DNA of 64,000 bases from Pseudomonadota bacterium (GCA_027622715.1 JAQBYN010000004.1:1-64000); one strand, 5' to 3'; shown: positions 42,439 through 52,146, numbered from the stretch's first letter. Notes: generated by a model from the sequence alone, not told the origin. Numbers and translations are program-made.

Positions 42439-44436
42439 GTGAAGAAGGTATTGATTGGTCTTGTCGCGTTGGTGGCGGTTATCGTGGTCGTCGTCCTTGT
42501 CTTGCCGTCGCTCGTGCCCAAAGACACGTTGCGCGCGCAGATCGAAAGTCGGATCGAGAGCGCCACGGGCCGCGAAGTGACGATCGCCGGCGACGTCGGC
42601 GTGTCGATCATCCCTTCGGTTGAACTCACCCTCGAACAAGTCACCATTGCGAACGCGCCCGGCGCAAGCGCAACCAACATGATCGAGCTCGGTGCGTTGC
42701 GTCTCAAGGTCGGCTTGTTCCCGTTGCTCGGCGGCGAACTCGTGGTGGACGAATTCGTCCTCGACCGCCCCATCATCCAGCTTGAAGTAGACCCCCAAGG
42801 CAAACCTAATTGGGAATTCAACACGACAAAATCCGCGAACGCCGCTCAGAGCGGCGATGGCGATGCGGACAGTAGTGGCGGTGGCGCCGGCTTCCTCAAC
42901 GAATTACGCCTCGGCGATGTGGCGATTGTCGGCGGCACCGTCGTCTACGCCGACAAGCAGGCTGGGACCGAGCAGCGCCTCGACGACGTGAATCTCCGGC
43001 TCTCCTTGCCCGACCTCGATCGCCCCTTCAACGCCGACGGGGGCCTCACCTGGAACGGCGAAGCCATCACGCTCGTCCTCGACATCGCACGGCCGCGTGC
43101 GTTGCTCGACAATCAAAAGACCGGGCTCAAAGTCAGCGTGGACACCAAGCACCTGGCGCTGTCGTTCGACGGCGAGGCGACCGGTGGCACGCCGATGCGC
43201 CTCGAAGGCAAGACCGATCTGAAAACGCCGTCCGTCCGCAATCTCGCGGCGTGGGCCGGGTCGTCGATCGACATGCCGGGCGACACGCTGGGCCCGTTCA
43301 GCGTGGCCGGTACGGTGAGAGTGGCCCAACCCGTCGTCGCGTTTGCCGGCGCAGAAATTGCCATCGATGCGATCCGGGCCACAGGCAACATCGAAGTTAA
43401 CACCGGTGGCGCGGTGCCGCGCATCACCGGCAATCTCGACGTCGCGGCGCTCGACACCAACCCGTATTTGGGCGGCGGCGAAAAGTCCGCCGCGGCGGAT
43501 GGTGGCGGTGGTGGCGGCCAAGCCCGAGGGTCGGGCGATTGGAGTGACGATCCCATCGATTTGTCGGCGCTGAAATCGGTCAATGCCGACTTCACCTTGC
43601 GGGTCGAATCGATCCTGGTGCAAAGCATCCGCATCGGCCAAAGCGCGCTGCGCCTTACCGTCGAGGGTGGCCTGATGACCGCCGACCTCACCGAACTCGC
43701 ACTCTACGAGGGGCGGGGCAAGGCCAAGATTGTCGCCAATGGGTCAGGCAGCGTGCCGGCCGTCGTTCTCGACGTCGATTTGTCGGGGATGCAGGCCGAA
43801 CCACTGCTGACCGATGCGGCAGGACTGGACCGCATCAGCGGCACCGCGCGGAGCAGCATGTCGGTCCGTGGCAGCGGCCGCTCGCAACGCGAGATCGTCG
43901 GCAACCTCAACGGCAATGGGGCGTTGGCATTCACCGATGGCGCCATCAAAGGCATCAACCTCGGCGCCATGTTGCGCAACGTCGGCTCCGCGTTCCTGGA
44001 TGCCTCGGCCCGTGAACAACAAAAGACCGACTTCACCGAAATCACCGGCACATTCACCATCACCAACGGCATCCTCAAGAACGATGACCTGCAAATGCTG
44101 TCGCCGTTGTTGCGCGTTGGCGGTGCTGGCACCGTGGAAATGCCGCCGCGCACCGTCAATTACACCATCACGCCAAAGCTGGTCGCGAGCGGCGAAGGGC
44201 AGGGCGGCCAGTCCCAGGCGGCTGGCTTGACCGTGCCGGTCATCGTTAGCGGCCCGTGGTCGGATCTCTCCTTCAAGCCCGACCTCGCCGCCGCGCTAAA
44301 GGAAACCTTGAAAGATCCGGCGAAGGCCAAAGAAGCGGTGCAGGAAACCATCAAGAGCATCACCGGCGGCGGTGACGGCGCCAAGCGCGATCCGGTTGGC
44401 ACCGTGCGCGGGCTCCTGCGCGGCCGCGGCAACTAG
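42439..44436 (+). CDS. AsmA-family envelope protein
   Basis: 665 residues from a GTG at 42439 with AGAGG upstream. A membrane anchor (VLIGLVALVAVIVVVVLVLP) leads to a long periplasmic beta-rich chain. AsmA features are clear: ESATGREVTIAGDVGVSIIPS near the start, ALRLKVGLFPLLGGE, and at the end GGAGTVEMPPRTVNYTITPK. A Gly-rich linker (GGGGGQARG) divides the two domains. AsmA-type proteins bridge inner and outer membranes and may move phospholipid. It is separated from the next, frame-shifted gene by ten bases. Confidence 0.9.
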   Translation: MKKVLIGLVALVAVIVVVVLVLPSLVPKDTLRAQIESRIESATGREVTIAGDVGVSIIPSVELTLEQVTIANAPGASATNMIELGALRLKVGLFPLLGGELVVDEFVLDRPIIQLEVDPQGKPNWEFNTTKSANAAQSGDGDADSSGGGAGFLNELRLGDVAIVGGTVVYADKQAGTEQRLDDVNLRLSLPDLDRPFNADGGLTWNGEAITLVLDIARPRALLDNQKTGLKVSVDTKHLALSFDGEATGGTPMRLEGKTDLKTPSVRNLAAWAGSSIDMPGDTLGPFSVAGTVRVAQPVVAFAGAEIAIDAIRATGNIEVNTGGAVPRITGNLDVAALDTNPYLGGGEKSAAADGGGGGGQARGSGDWSDDPIDLSALKSVNADFTLRVESILVQSIRIGQSALRLTVEGGLMTADLTELALYEGRGKAKIVANGSGSVPAVVLDVDLSGMQAEPLLTDAAGLDRISGTARSSMSVRGSGRSQREIVGNLNGNGALAFTDGAIKGINLGAMLRNVGSAFLDASAREQQKTDFTEITGTFTITNGILKNDDLQMLSPLLRVGGAGTVEMPPRTVNYTITPKLVASGEGQGGQSQAAGLTVPVIVSGPWSDLSFKPDLAAALKETLKDPAKAKEAVQETIKSITGGGDGAKRDPVGTVRGLLRGRGN

Positions 44437-44445
44437 GTTCGGCCA

Positions 44446-45346
44446 ATGAAACACTATCGGTGTCGCGCTCATTCTTGTCGGGCTCGGCGCGGCAACGGCG
44501 CAGGCCCAGTCGCGCTACAGCCCGATCGACCGCGGCGGTAGCGGTCAGATTCAGACATTGATCGACGAACTGCGCCGCCTCACCGATGACGCCGACCGCG
44601 CCCGGGCGGCTGACCCGGTTTTCCTGCGCGACTTGCGATCGCTTGCGGCGCGCTACGACAACCCGTGGCGACAACGTTTGGTCGAGGACGACTTCCGCGA
44701 CGGTGAATTTGCCGCCAACCCGGCCTGGCTGGTTGGCACCGGCGAGTTTTTCGTCAGCCAAAGCGGGCTAGAAAGCCGGACCACCGCTGCGGTGGCGGCG
44801 CGCCCCAACAGCGGGTCGGGCAACACGCCCTCCACCGAAGATGTCGTCGTCGGGGTCATCGCCAACCTCCTGACCCGCCGGCTCACCGATGACAGGACCC
44901 CAAGCCCGCAAACCGCGCCGCAGCCCGCGAGTGCCGCACAAATCTACCTGCCGGCTAAAATCTCCAACCCCTTTTCGATCACCGCCGAGATTTATCAGCG
45001 CACCGCCGGCACTTCGTTGGAACTCCTCGTTTACCAAGGCGCCGGGCGCAGCGCTGGCTATAGCCTGCTGTTCGAGCCCGGCAAGAAAGCCTTGTTGATC
45101 CGCCGTGCCAGCAGCGGTGCGGCGGTTGTCCAAGAAAGCGCGTCCGCGGTCACGTTTACCGTCAACACCATCCACGCGCTCGAATGGACCCGCAACGCCG
45201 ACGGTTTCATGACCGTGCGGCTCGACGGCAACCCGGTGATGGAAACCCTCGACCGCGGCTTTCGCCACCCCTTCGACGGGTTCTCCCTGATCAACCGCGG
45301 CGGCGAATACGGCCTCGCCTCAGTTCGCATCGACGGCACCAGCTAA
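44446..45346 (+). pseudogene. Exported protein with concanavalin-like C terminus, frame change in first codons
   Basis: The ATG at 44446 is out of frame with the rest; removing one A from the following AAA run gives the perfect signal MNTIGVALILVGLGAATAQAQS and then the 260-residue chain continuing to 45346. A TTG at 44558 would be the only start in frame without repair and loses the signal. The mature part has a middle region of low complexity and a C-terminal beta-sandwich (NPFSITAEIYQRTAGTS, YSLLFEPGKKALLIRR, DGFMTVRLDGNPVMETLDR) of concanavalin/laminin-G shape. Sequencing error or very recent mutation are both plausible. Confidence 0.65.
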
Positions 45347-45437
45347 CCTCGGCTCACTGTGGTCATTGCAGGCGGCATCGAACCGTTGCCTCGATAGCGC
45401 GGGTCGTCAGGGAGGCACCACATGGCCACGCATACCG
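45316..45437. repeat. Direct repeat, copy 1 (degenerate)
   Basis: About 122 bases covering the last codons of the preceding gene, the intergenic region and the first five codons of an RraA-type gene (ATGGCCACGCATACC). Copy 2 at 47089-47205 keeps roughly 80 percent identity with two short gaps. Here the RraA start leads only to a 16-codon frame (stop at 45470), so this is the truncated copy. Confidence 0.85.
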
Positions 45438-45455
45438 ATACTAGGTGTCTGACCC

Positions 45456-46553
45456 ATGTCGCCCAGCGCTAAAATCGGCGGACTGAAAAGCACCCGTCAT
45501 CTCGCCATAGCCGCTGCGTTTGCAGCACCCGGAACCCTGGGTGCTGGGATTAAGTCACTCGGATTTGTCCAGGCGGATCCGATCCGGTCGCCTGCGCGGG
45601 CCCAAGACTTGATCCTGCGTCAGCGCGTGAACGACTACCGCGCTGGGGATCTGGAAAGGCACTACGCGGCGCTCGGGCTGGAGGAGACCTATCTACACGT
45701 TTACGGTTTCGCGGCACCGGCATTGGCGGACTACCTGCTGCCACGTCACGGCACGACTGCACCAGCCGGACTGACCGCCGACGTTCTGGCCTTCGTTCAG
45801 GCGCGGGGTGAAACGCACCCGCGTGACCTCGATGCCGCGTTTGGCCGGGCGACCGAGGCGAACCACTGGGGCAGTAAGTCGGCCGCTGGCACGCGCGCCC
45901 TAGATTGGCTGCATTTCCATGGCCACTTACGCGTGGCGCGGCGCGAATCGGGCATCCGCGTCTACGCACCACGCCAACGGCCGGTGTTGGACCTGTCGCC
46001 CCAAGCTCGGCTGGAACACGTGGTGATGGCGCTGGCGCGGCTCCTGAATCCCATTCCGGCAGCGAGTCTGGCCCCGCTCTCAACGCAGGTTGCGCGCGGC
46101 ATAGCCGGCCGCGGCGCCCGGATGGATGCCGTCAAACCGTTGCTGGCGCGCGGCGAGTTAAGGCGCGACACGGTTGACGGCATGGACTTCCTTTCGCCTT
46201 CAGAAACCCGCCAAACCGTCTCCCCGCCGGCACGCCGAGTGCGCATCCTCGCCCCATTCGACCCACTTTTATGGGACCGTAGGCGGGTAGAGCATTTGTG
46301 GGGTTGGCGCTATCGGTTTGAGGCCTATACCCCGCCGGCACGGCGGGTCATGGGCTTTTACGCCATGCCGATTTTGTGGGGCGATGCGCTGGTCGGTTGG
46401 GTCAACGCCGCACGGCGTGATGGAGCGTTGCATATCGAGACGGGCTTTCGCGCGCGCCGACCGGGCAGTGCGGCTTTCGGCAACGCGTTCGACGCCGAAA
46501 TCGCTCGCCTCGACCGTTTCCTCGTACCGCCACAAGGGCGCGGAAAATCATAG
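45456..46553 (+). CDS. YcaQ/AlkX-type winged-helix DNA glycosylase
   Basis: 365 residues of the YcaQ (HTH_42) fold: winged helices with ARAQDLILRQR and GSKSAAGTRALDWLHFHGHL, a beta-barrel with ILAPFDPLLWDRRR and a C-terminal FYAMPILWGDALVGWV. The active pair Q-x-D is present as FVQADPI, the form used by E. coli YcaQ/AlkX for unhooking interstrand crosslinks. It therefore probably repairs alkylated or crosslinked DNA. It starts within the remnant of repeat copy 1 and lies wholly inside the repeat-bounded segment. Confidence 0.92.
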   Translation: MSPSAKIGGLKSTRHLAIAAAFAAPGTLGAGIKSLGFVQADPIRSPARAQDLILRQRVNDYRAGDLERHYAALGLEETYLHVYGFAAPALADYLLPRHGTTAPAGLTADVLAFVQARGETHPRDLDAAFGRATEANHWGSKSAAGTRALDWLHFHGHLRVARRESGIRVYAPRQRPVLDLSPQARLEHVVMALARLLNPIPAASLAPLSTQVARGIAGRGARMDAVKPLLARGELRRDTVDGMDFLSPSETRQTVSPPARRVRILAPFDPLLWDRRRVEHLWGWRYRFEAYTPPARRVMGFYAMPILWGDALVGWVNAARRDGALHIETGFRARRPGSAAFGNAFDAEIARLDRFLVPPQGRGKS

Positions 46554-46791
46554 CAACGATGTGATGCCCGAGCCGGAGACGGCCTAATCGGCCGCCCACC
46601 GCGCATTTTGCGTCAGGTCTCAATAGTCCTTCTCAGAATGGCACCCGGTCGATCTCTGCTTCGTGCCAGGCGATCGCAGGGGGTCCAATTCGGTTGATTC
46701 GCGCTCTGGCTTGCTTTTCTAAATCCAAACGTAGGACATTCCGCTCTTTAGGCCATGAGTTCCCATCCAACTTGCAACAACGGTGACTCCT

Positions 46792-46983
46792 TTGAAAAAA
46801 CTTTCCTGCGACATCTGCACGACGAGCTTTACCGGCGACACGTTCGACGCGTGGTTCAAGCAGATGCAGGCCCACTACATGAACGATCATGCCGACGTGA
46901 TGGCATCGATGGCGGACAAACCCAAGTCGGAAGGCGAGGCCTGGGTGGCCGCCGCCAAGAAGCGGTTCAACGCCGCGCAATAG
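46792..46983 (+). CDS. Small C2H2-type zinc-binding protein, 63 aa
   Basis: From a TTG at 46792 (GGTGA five bases upstream) the product starts MKKLSCDICTTSFTGD and has Cys-x2-Cys near the N terminus and His-x4-His in QAHYMNDHADV, a C2H2 pattern over about 30 residues. The rest is helical and basic. A GTG at 46783 is also in frame. A zinc-stabilised nucleic-acid or protein-binding role is likely for such a small protein, which is inference. It lies inside the repeat-bounded segment, after the glycosylase. Confidence 0.65.
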   Translation: MKKLSCDICTTSFTGDTFDAWFKQMQAHYMNDHADVMASMADKPKSEGEAWVAAAKKRFNAAQ

Positions 46984-47088
46984 GCCCACGAGGCGCAGGT
47001 CAAAGGCGGCTGTGGCGCCACGGCCAGCACGGGTGAGCTTGGCAACGGTCCTCGTGTTCCTGCCGTGACCGCCCCAGGGGCCAGCCAA

Positions 47089-47205
47089 GCCTCAATACGC
47101 ATCGACGGCCTCAACGAACCTCGGCACACTGTGGTCAAGGCGGCGGCATCGAACCGCCGCGATAGCTCGGTTGTCAGGGGAGGCACCACATGGCCACGCA
47201 TACCG
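47089..47205. repeat. Direct repeat, copy 2 (degenerate)
   Basis: About 117 bases matching 45316-45437, ending in the start codons of the intact RraA-type gene at 47190. The first part recalls the last codons of the concanavalin-like gene (AATACGCATCGACGGC), although that gene ends 1.7 kb upstream. Confidence 0.85.
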
Positions 47206-47864
47206 TCGTCAGCGAAATCGACCGTCCTGATCCCGCCCTCATCGCACGCGCTCGCGATACCTACGCGTGTATCGCCGGCAGCGTCGCGGGGCGTCGCCAT
47301 GTGATGGATGCCGGCATTCGCCCGTTGCGCCGTGACTGGCGAATCGCGGGGCCGGCGGTCACGGTCGCCGCCGAGGATCCGGTCGATACGTTGGCATCCC
47401 AGGTCGCCACCCAACTCATCCAGCCCGGCGACATCATTGTTGTCGAAGCCACCGGGCGCGCCGACAAGGCCGCTTGGGGCGCGACGATGGCGTGGGCCGC
47501 CAAAGAATTGGGCTGCGCCGGTGTCGTCGTCGATGGCGTCGTGCTCACCACTGAATTGCTGATCGATCACGAGGGCATCCCGGTGTTCTGCCGTGGCTCG
47601 GTCACCAACCATTCGTCGGCGCACGGCGCCGGCTCCGTCAACGTGCCGATCGTTTGCGGTGGCATCATCGTCAACCCGGGCGACCTGATTCTGGCTGACG
47701 AGGACGGCGTCGTCGCGCTGCCTCGCGCGCTGGTCGCGTCGATCCTCGATACTGCCGGGCAGGGCCGCGCGGAAGTCTACCCGCCAGCCAGCCGCAAGAA
47801 ATCTTATGCCGAGCGCGGCTTTGTCGAAAAACTGCGCGGCATGGACGGCGTCACCTGGAAATAG
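47190..47864 (+). CDS. RraA-fold protein (copy 1), catalytic Arg-Asp replaced
   Basis: 224 residues. The RraA/HMG-aldolase fold is clear from PGDIIVVEATGRADKAAWG, GCAGVVVDGVV and GGIIVNPGDLILADEDG. In the active aldolases the D-G-x-x-R-D motif supplies Arg and Asp for pyruvate and metal binding; here it reads DGVVLTTE, so both are missing. It therefore probably does not work as 4-hydroxy-4-methyl-2-oxoglutarate aldolase. GGGGAGG lies about seven bases before the ATG. A paralogue lies at 52661. Confidence 0.85.
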   Translation: MATHTVVSEIDRPDPALIARARDTYACIAGSVAGRRHVMDAGIRPLRRDWRIAGPAVTVAAEDPVDTLASQVATQLIQPGDIIVVEATGRADKAAWGATMAWAAKELGCAGVVVDGVVLTTELLIDHEGIPVFCRGSVTNHSSAHGAGSVNVPIVCGGIIVNPGDLILADEDGVVALPRALVASILDTAGQGRAEVYPPASRKKSYAERGFVEKLRGMDGVTWK

Positions 47865-47903
47865 CACGACCGTGCTAAGCTAACGCCCGCACAGGAGGCT
47901 CGC

Positions 47904-49012
47904 CATGACCGGACCCGCACCCCACGCCGTCCTCGCCGCCGCCCACCATGACGAGGCCGCGCGCGAACAATTCTTGGTCGATCTACGCCGCGAGGTCGTG
48001 CGCCAAGCGCGCGGTCTACGAAACGCGCGTTCTGCCCGCCTTCAAGAAAGCACATGGCCGCGCGCCCAAGGATCGCCATGAAATCCGCAAAGCCATGCTT
48101 GGGGACGAATTGGGCCGCACCACCAGCGCGTTGCGGATGACCCAGCAGGAAATGAAGTGGGACGCGGTCCACGAAACCGTCACCCGGCAATACGACGATC
48201 TACAAGGCCGCGCGCACCCACACCATGCCCGCGGTACGCTCCGGCTTAACCCCGATCTAGCGCTGCCGCGGTATCTTACAGCCGTGGACATTCACGGTAT
48301 GCCGGGGAATTACACCGGCGACCGCAGCGCCGAGGACATCTTCGCCGGCGCGATCTACGACCGCGGCGTGTTCGTCCGCGGCATGGGCATGGGCGGGCCG
48401 TATAACGACAGCTTCGGTCGCGCCACCGTTGCCTACCTTAAGAAAGCCTATCCGGATTTTTATCCACGCCGCATTCTCGACGCCGGCTGTTCGATCGGCC
48501 ACTCGACGCTGCCGTTCTGCGACGCTTACCCCAAGGCCGAGATGCACGCCATTGACCTTGGCGCGCCGATGCTGCGATACGGTCATGCCCGCGCCGAATC
48601 ACTGGGGCGCACAGTGCATTTTTCGCAACAGAACGCCGAGGCCACCGACTTTCCCGACAATCATTTCGATCTGATTATCGGCATGGCGATGCTGCACGAA
48701 ACCTCGACCAAAGCGATCGCCAACGTCTTCCGCGATCACTACCGGATTCTCGCGCCAGGCGGGCTGTGTTTGCATTTCGAAGGCCCGCCGTGGGATCGCA
48801 TCCCCGATTTCGATGCCGCCGTGCACGACTGGGACACCCACTACAACGCCGAACCGTTCATCGGCAAAATGCACGACCTGGATCCGGAAAAGCTGGTGGT
48901 CGCCGCCGGTTTCGCCCCCGCCAATTACATCGACACCTATGTGCCGGCAGGGTTCAAAGGAACGTCAGGCAGTCTGGGCGGCGATATCTGGCTATTCGGC
49001 GGCCGCAAGTAG
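47904..49012 (+). pseudogene. SAM-dependent methyltransferase, copy 2, frame-shifted near the N terminus
   Basis: AGGAGG precedes an ATG at 47904 whose frame (MTGPAPHAVLAAAHHDEAA) matches the N terminus of copy 1 at 9576, yet this frame stops near 48080. The remainder of the protein, from AVYETRVLPAFKKAHGRAP to DIWLFGGRK, is in the frame two positions on. The change falls around 47995-48015. The methyltransferase motifs are intact (LDAGCSIGHSTLPF, MHAIDLGAPM, ILAPGGLCLHF). An ATG at 47948 could start a shortened protein. The N-terminal domain is the same unassigned one as in copy 1. Confidence 0.72.
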
Positions 49013-49024
49013 CGGCAAGCCGCT

Positions 49025-50350
49025 CTAACAGCTCGGCTTAGCGACCACCAGGCCAAAGCCGAACACGTTGTCTTTCCCCGGCGTCCCGAGGTCGGCCGAC
49101 TGCTTGGCCAATGCGACGCGAATGGTGGTTGAATCAGCCTTACTCTGTACGGCTTCCAGCGCCGCCAGCACCGCAATAAACGGCGTCGCAAACGACGTGC
49201 CGGACTGGTACTTGCCGCCGCCCGGCACCGCTGTCCAGATTTTCACGCCCGGTGCGGCAAAGTCGATATAGGCGCCGCTGTTGGCTTCGGAATAGACCAA
49301 CCGGTCCTCGCCCACGGCGGTCACCGCCACGACGTCATCGAAGGCCGCCGGATAGGCTGGCCGGTCAGCGCTGCCCCAGTTGCCGGCGGCGGCGACCATC
49401 ACCACTTTGCTCAACGACGCTTTCTTGAACGCGAGTTCCAATACTTTGTTGGACGCCCCCGCGATCGACAAATTGATGGCGTGCACCTTCTCGCCGATGA
49501 TCCAGTCAAGCGCCTTAACCATCCCAACGGCATTGCCTGAGGGCTGGCCGTCTTTTTCTTCGAACATGTTGCCCGCGAATAGTTGCGCGCCGGGCAATAG
49601 GCCGCCCCAACCCTTGTTGCCGGGCTGACCGACCAGCAGCGCCGCGACCGCCGTGCCATGGCTATGCGCGGCCGGCGGGCGGCCTTCTTTGTTGAATGAT
49701 TTGTAGGTTACGTTGCTGCCCTTTAGCGCGACGTGGTCGGTATCGAGCGCACCGTCGATCATGCCCAGCTTCACGCCGCGGCCGCAGCTCGGCTTGGCCT
49801 GCTCCCAACCGGCGGTCCAACGCGCCAGGCTGCCACTGCGCAAACTTGCAGGCGGCGTTCCCGACGGTTCGTACAGATGATTGGCGTCGGCAATGATGCC
49901 GGGAAATTCGCGGATCAGGGTTTGTCGCGCATCGGGCACCGTGGTGTTGGCCGGAACACGCAGACGAATTATTTCCAAGCCCAGGTTGCCCAACCGTGTT
50001 GCATCCAAAATGCGAAAGCCCAGCGCCTGCGCGTCGCGCGCGAAATCGGCCGGCGCATTGGCGACAATCACTTCGCCGGGTTCAAAGCGGTCATCGGGAT
50101 TGGCGGCATTCGGACCGCCTGCCGCGCCGGGTTGTCCGCCGCGCGGTGCTGCGGTGTTGCGGCTCCGGTCACTGCCCGCGCCGCGCTGCTGGTCGCCCGA
50201 TCCGCGGGAGCTTTCAGAGCCGATAACCCGTCCCTGTTTGTCGTATTTCAAGATGGTCGTCTTGGATTGCGCTTGCGCAGAATCGACTGCAACGACGGCC
50301 AATGCTGTAAGCAGCGATATGGCGGCGACAAAGGCAAGAAGACAACGCAT
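49025..50350 (-). CDS. Subtilisin-like (S8) secreted serine protease
   Basis: 441 residues with a signal peptide (LLAFVAAISLLTALAVVAV then DSAQAQ). The triad is Asp in GMIDGALDTDH, His in HSHGTAVAAL and Ser in GTSFATP near residue 386; the oxyanion Asn is in AAAGNWG. A long Arg/Gly/Gln-rich segment (GSGDQQRGAGSDRSR) precedes a propeptide-like region. It should act in the periplasm or outside the cell. I use the ATG at 50350; the frame opens at 50383 with a TTG. Convergent with the methyltransferase copy. Confidence 0.9.
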   Translation of the reverse strand: MRCLLAFVAAISLLTALAVVAVDSAQAQSKTTILKYDKQGRVIGSESSRGSGDQQRGAGSDRSRNTAAPRGGQPGAAGGPNAANPDDRFEPGEVIVANAPADFARDAQALGFRILDATRLGNLGLEIIRLRVPANTTVPDARQTLIREFPGIIADANHLYEPSGTPPASLRSGSLARWTAGWEQAKPSCGRGVKLGMIDGALDTDHVALKGSNVTYKSFNKEGRPPAAHSHGTAVAALLVGQPGNKGWGGLLPGAQLFAGNMFEEKDGQPSGNAVGMVKALDWIIGEKVHAINLSIAGASNKVLELAFKKASLSKVVMVAAAGNWGSADRPAYPAAFDDVVAVTAVGEDRLVYSEANSGAYIDFAAPGVKIWTAVPGGGKYQSGTSFATPFIAVLAALEAVQSKADSTTIRVALAKQSADLGTPGKDNVFGFGLVVAKPSC

Positions 50351-50572
50351 CGGCGAGTCCGTTCCAATCAACATGAGGGGCAATACATTACCACGGATTG
50401 CCGCCTGTATGAGGTGGCCGCGGAACCGCGCGACCCCGCGTTTCCTAGGCGATTCTCCGGCATTTTTGGCAAATCCGAACAGCCGCCGCGCGGCCGCTTT
50501 GACCGGCGCGTAGCGGGGCTATACCGTCGCGCCGACAAGGCGCTTATCGCGCCACTTGGGAGGAGAAAAGTT

Positions 50573-52120
50573 ATGATGCTCAAGAAACTGGTCGTGGGCG
50601 CCACCGCTCTCGCCCTTGGCGCGGCGGCGGCGGCACTACCCGCGCAAGCCCAGATGCAGGACAAAACCCTGCGCGTCGGGGCCTGGGATTTGGCCCCCTC
50701 GGAAGGCAACCCCTACTTTGGCATCGGCACGCCGAGCGTGTTCTCGTGGACGCCGATGTTCGACATGCTGACCTTCGTCGAAACCGATGGCAGCCCCAAG
50801 CCGGCGCTTGCCGTCAGTTGGGAAAACGTCGATCCGACGACCTGGCGTTTCAAGCTGCGCCCCAACATTAAGTTCCACAACGGCGAAGCGTTTGACGCCC
50901 AGGCCGTCATCAATTCGTGGGCCTGGCTGCAAACTGACGAGGGCAAGGCCAAAGGCGCCTCGGCCTCCAGCCGCACCAAGTTCATTGCCTCGATCACCGC
51001 GATCGATGCGCTTACCGTTGAGATCAAAACAACCAAGCCCAACCCCATCGTGTCCGCCGAAATGTCGGTCATGATGATCGTCGCGCCCAAGGCATGGGCC
51101 GACCTCGGCGTTGACGGCTTTGCCAAAAAGCCGGCCGGTACCGGCTCGTACAAATTGGTCAGTTGGCAAAACGATGCCAAGGCGGTCTTTGAGGCAGTCA
51201 CCGATACGTGGCGACCGGCCAAGATCAAACACCTCGAGGTCTTCGACCTGCCGCAACGTGAACCCCGTATCGCTGCGCTGCGTTCGGGCGAGCTCGACGT
51301 CGCGTTGGGCGCCACGCCTGACGACATGGCGACGCTCGAGTCCTCTGGGCTCATGATGGACATCACGGCGGGCTCGCAGGTTCTCACCTGGGGCATCACA
51401 CAGATGAATGCAGCCGAGGGCGTCAATATTTCGCCGTTCCTCGACAAACGCGTCCGCCAAGCCTTCAACTACGCCGTCGACAAACAAGCGATGGCCGATG
51501 GGTTGCTCGGCGGGGTCGGCGGTCAGGCGACCGGCACCGGCGTTGCGCCGACTGCCTTTGGCTACAACGACGCAATCAGGCCGTACCCCTACGATCCCGA
51601 CAAGGCCCGTGCGCTTCTAACGGCGGCGAACTTCCCGTTCGATCAGGAAATCGTCGTCAACGTCGTCCCCGGGGCCTTCCCGGCCGATGCGGAAATCTTC
51701 CAGCAGACGGCAGCCGATCTCGCCAAGGTTGGCGTGCGCGTCAATGTCGAGGTCGTGCCCTTCGGCGACTGGATCAAGAAGTTCTTCCCCGTCGCGTGGC
51801 CCTCACCCATGTGGCACAACCTGTGGAACGCGGCACCGGTGATGGATGCGACCAGTGCGATCCTCAACCAGTCCTGCGCTAAAGGCGGCAAGCCCTACTT
51901 GTGCGATGACACCCAGCAGGCGATGTTCGATGCCGCCAACAACGAGTTCGACCCCGACAAGCGCAAGAAGATTCTGCAAGACCTGATTGCGCTGCAATAC
52001 GACGAGGCGTCGAACCTCTATCTCATCGCCTACAACAACCTGCACGCCTATCAGCCCAACGTGCAGGGCTTCCGCAACGTGAACCAAACGATCATGTACC
52101 ACGAGATGTCGTTCAAATAG
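50573..52120 (+). CDS. ABC transporter substrate-binding protein, family 5 (peptide/oligopeptide type)
   Basis: 515 residues. A signal peptide (LVVGATALALGAAAAALPAQA) precedes a DppA/OppA-type chain: NPYFGIGTPSVFSWTPMF, WRFKLRPNIKFHNGEAFDA and NISPFLDKRVRQAFNYAVDK. Its ligand could be a peptide, nickel or another small compound. No permease or ATPase genes lie beside it, so the membrane part is elsewhere. GGGAGGAG precedes the ATG. A strong intrinsic terminator follows the stop. Confidence 0.93.
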   Translation: MMLKKLVVGATALALGAAAAALPAQAQMQDKTLRVGAWDLAPSEGNPYFGIGTPSVFSWTPMFDMLTFVETDGSPKPALAVSWENVDPTTWRFKLRPNIKFHNGEAFDAQAVINSWAWLQTDEGKAKGASASSRTKFIASITAIDALTVEIKTTKPNPIVSAEMSVMMIVAPKAWADLGVDGFAKKPAGTGSYKLVSWQNDAKAVFEAVTDTWRPAKIKHLEVFDLPQREPRIAALRSGELDVALGATPDDMATLESSGLMMDITAGSQVLTWGITQMNAAEGVNISPFLDKRVRQAFNYAVDKQAMADGLLGGVGGQATGTGVAPTAFGYNDAIRPYPYDPDKARALLTAANFPFDQEIVVNVVPGAFPADAEIFQQTAADLAKVGVRVNVEVVPFGDWIKKFFPVAWPSPMWHNLWNAAPVMDATSAILNQSCAKGGKPYLCDDTQQAMFDAANNEFDPDKRKKILQDLIALQYDEASNLYLIAYNNLHAYQPNVQGFRNVNQTIMYHEMSFK

Positions 52121-52146
52121 GCGACACCGCGCACGAAACGACCCAA

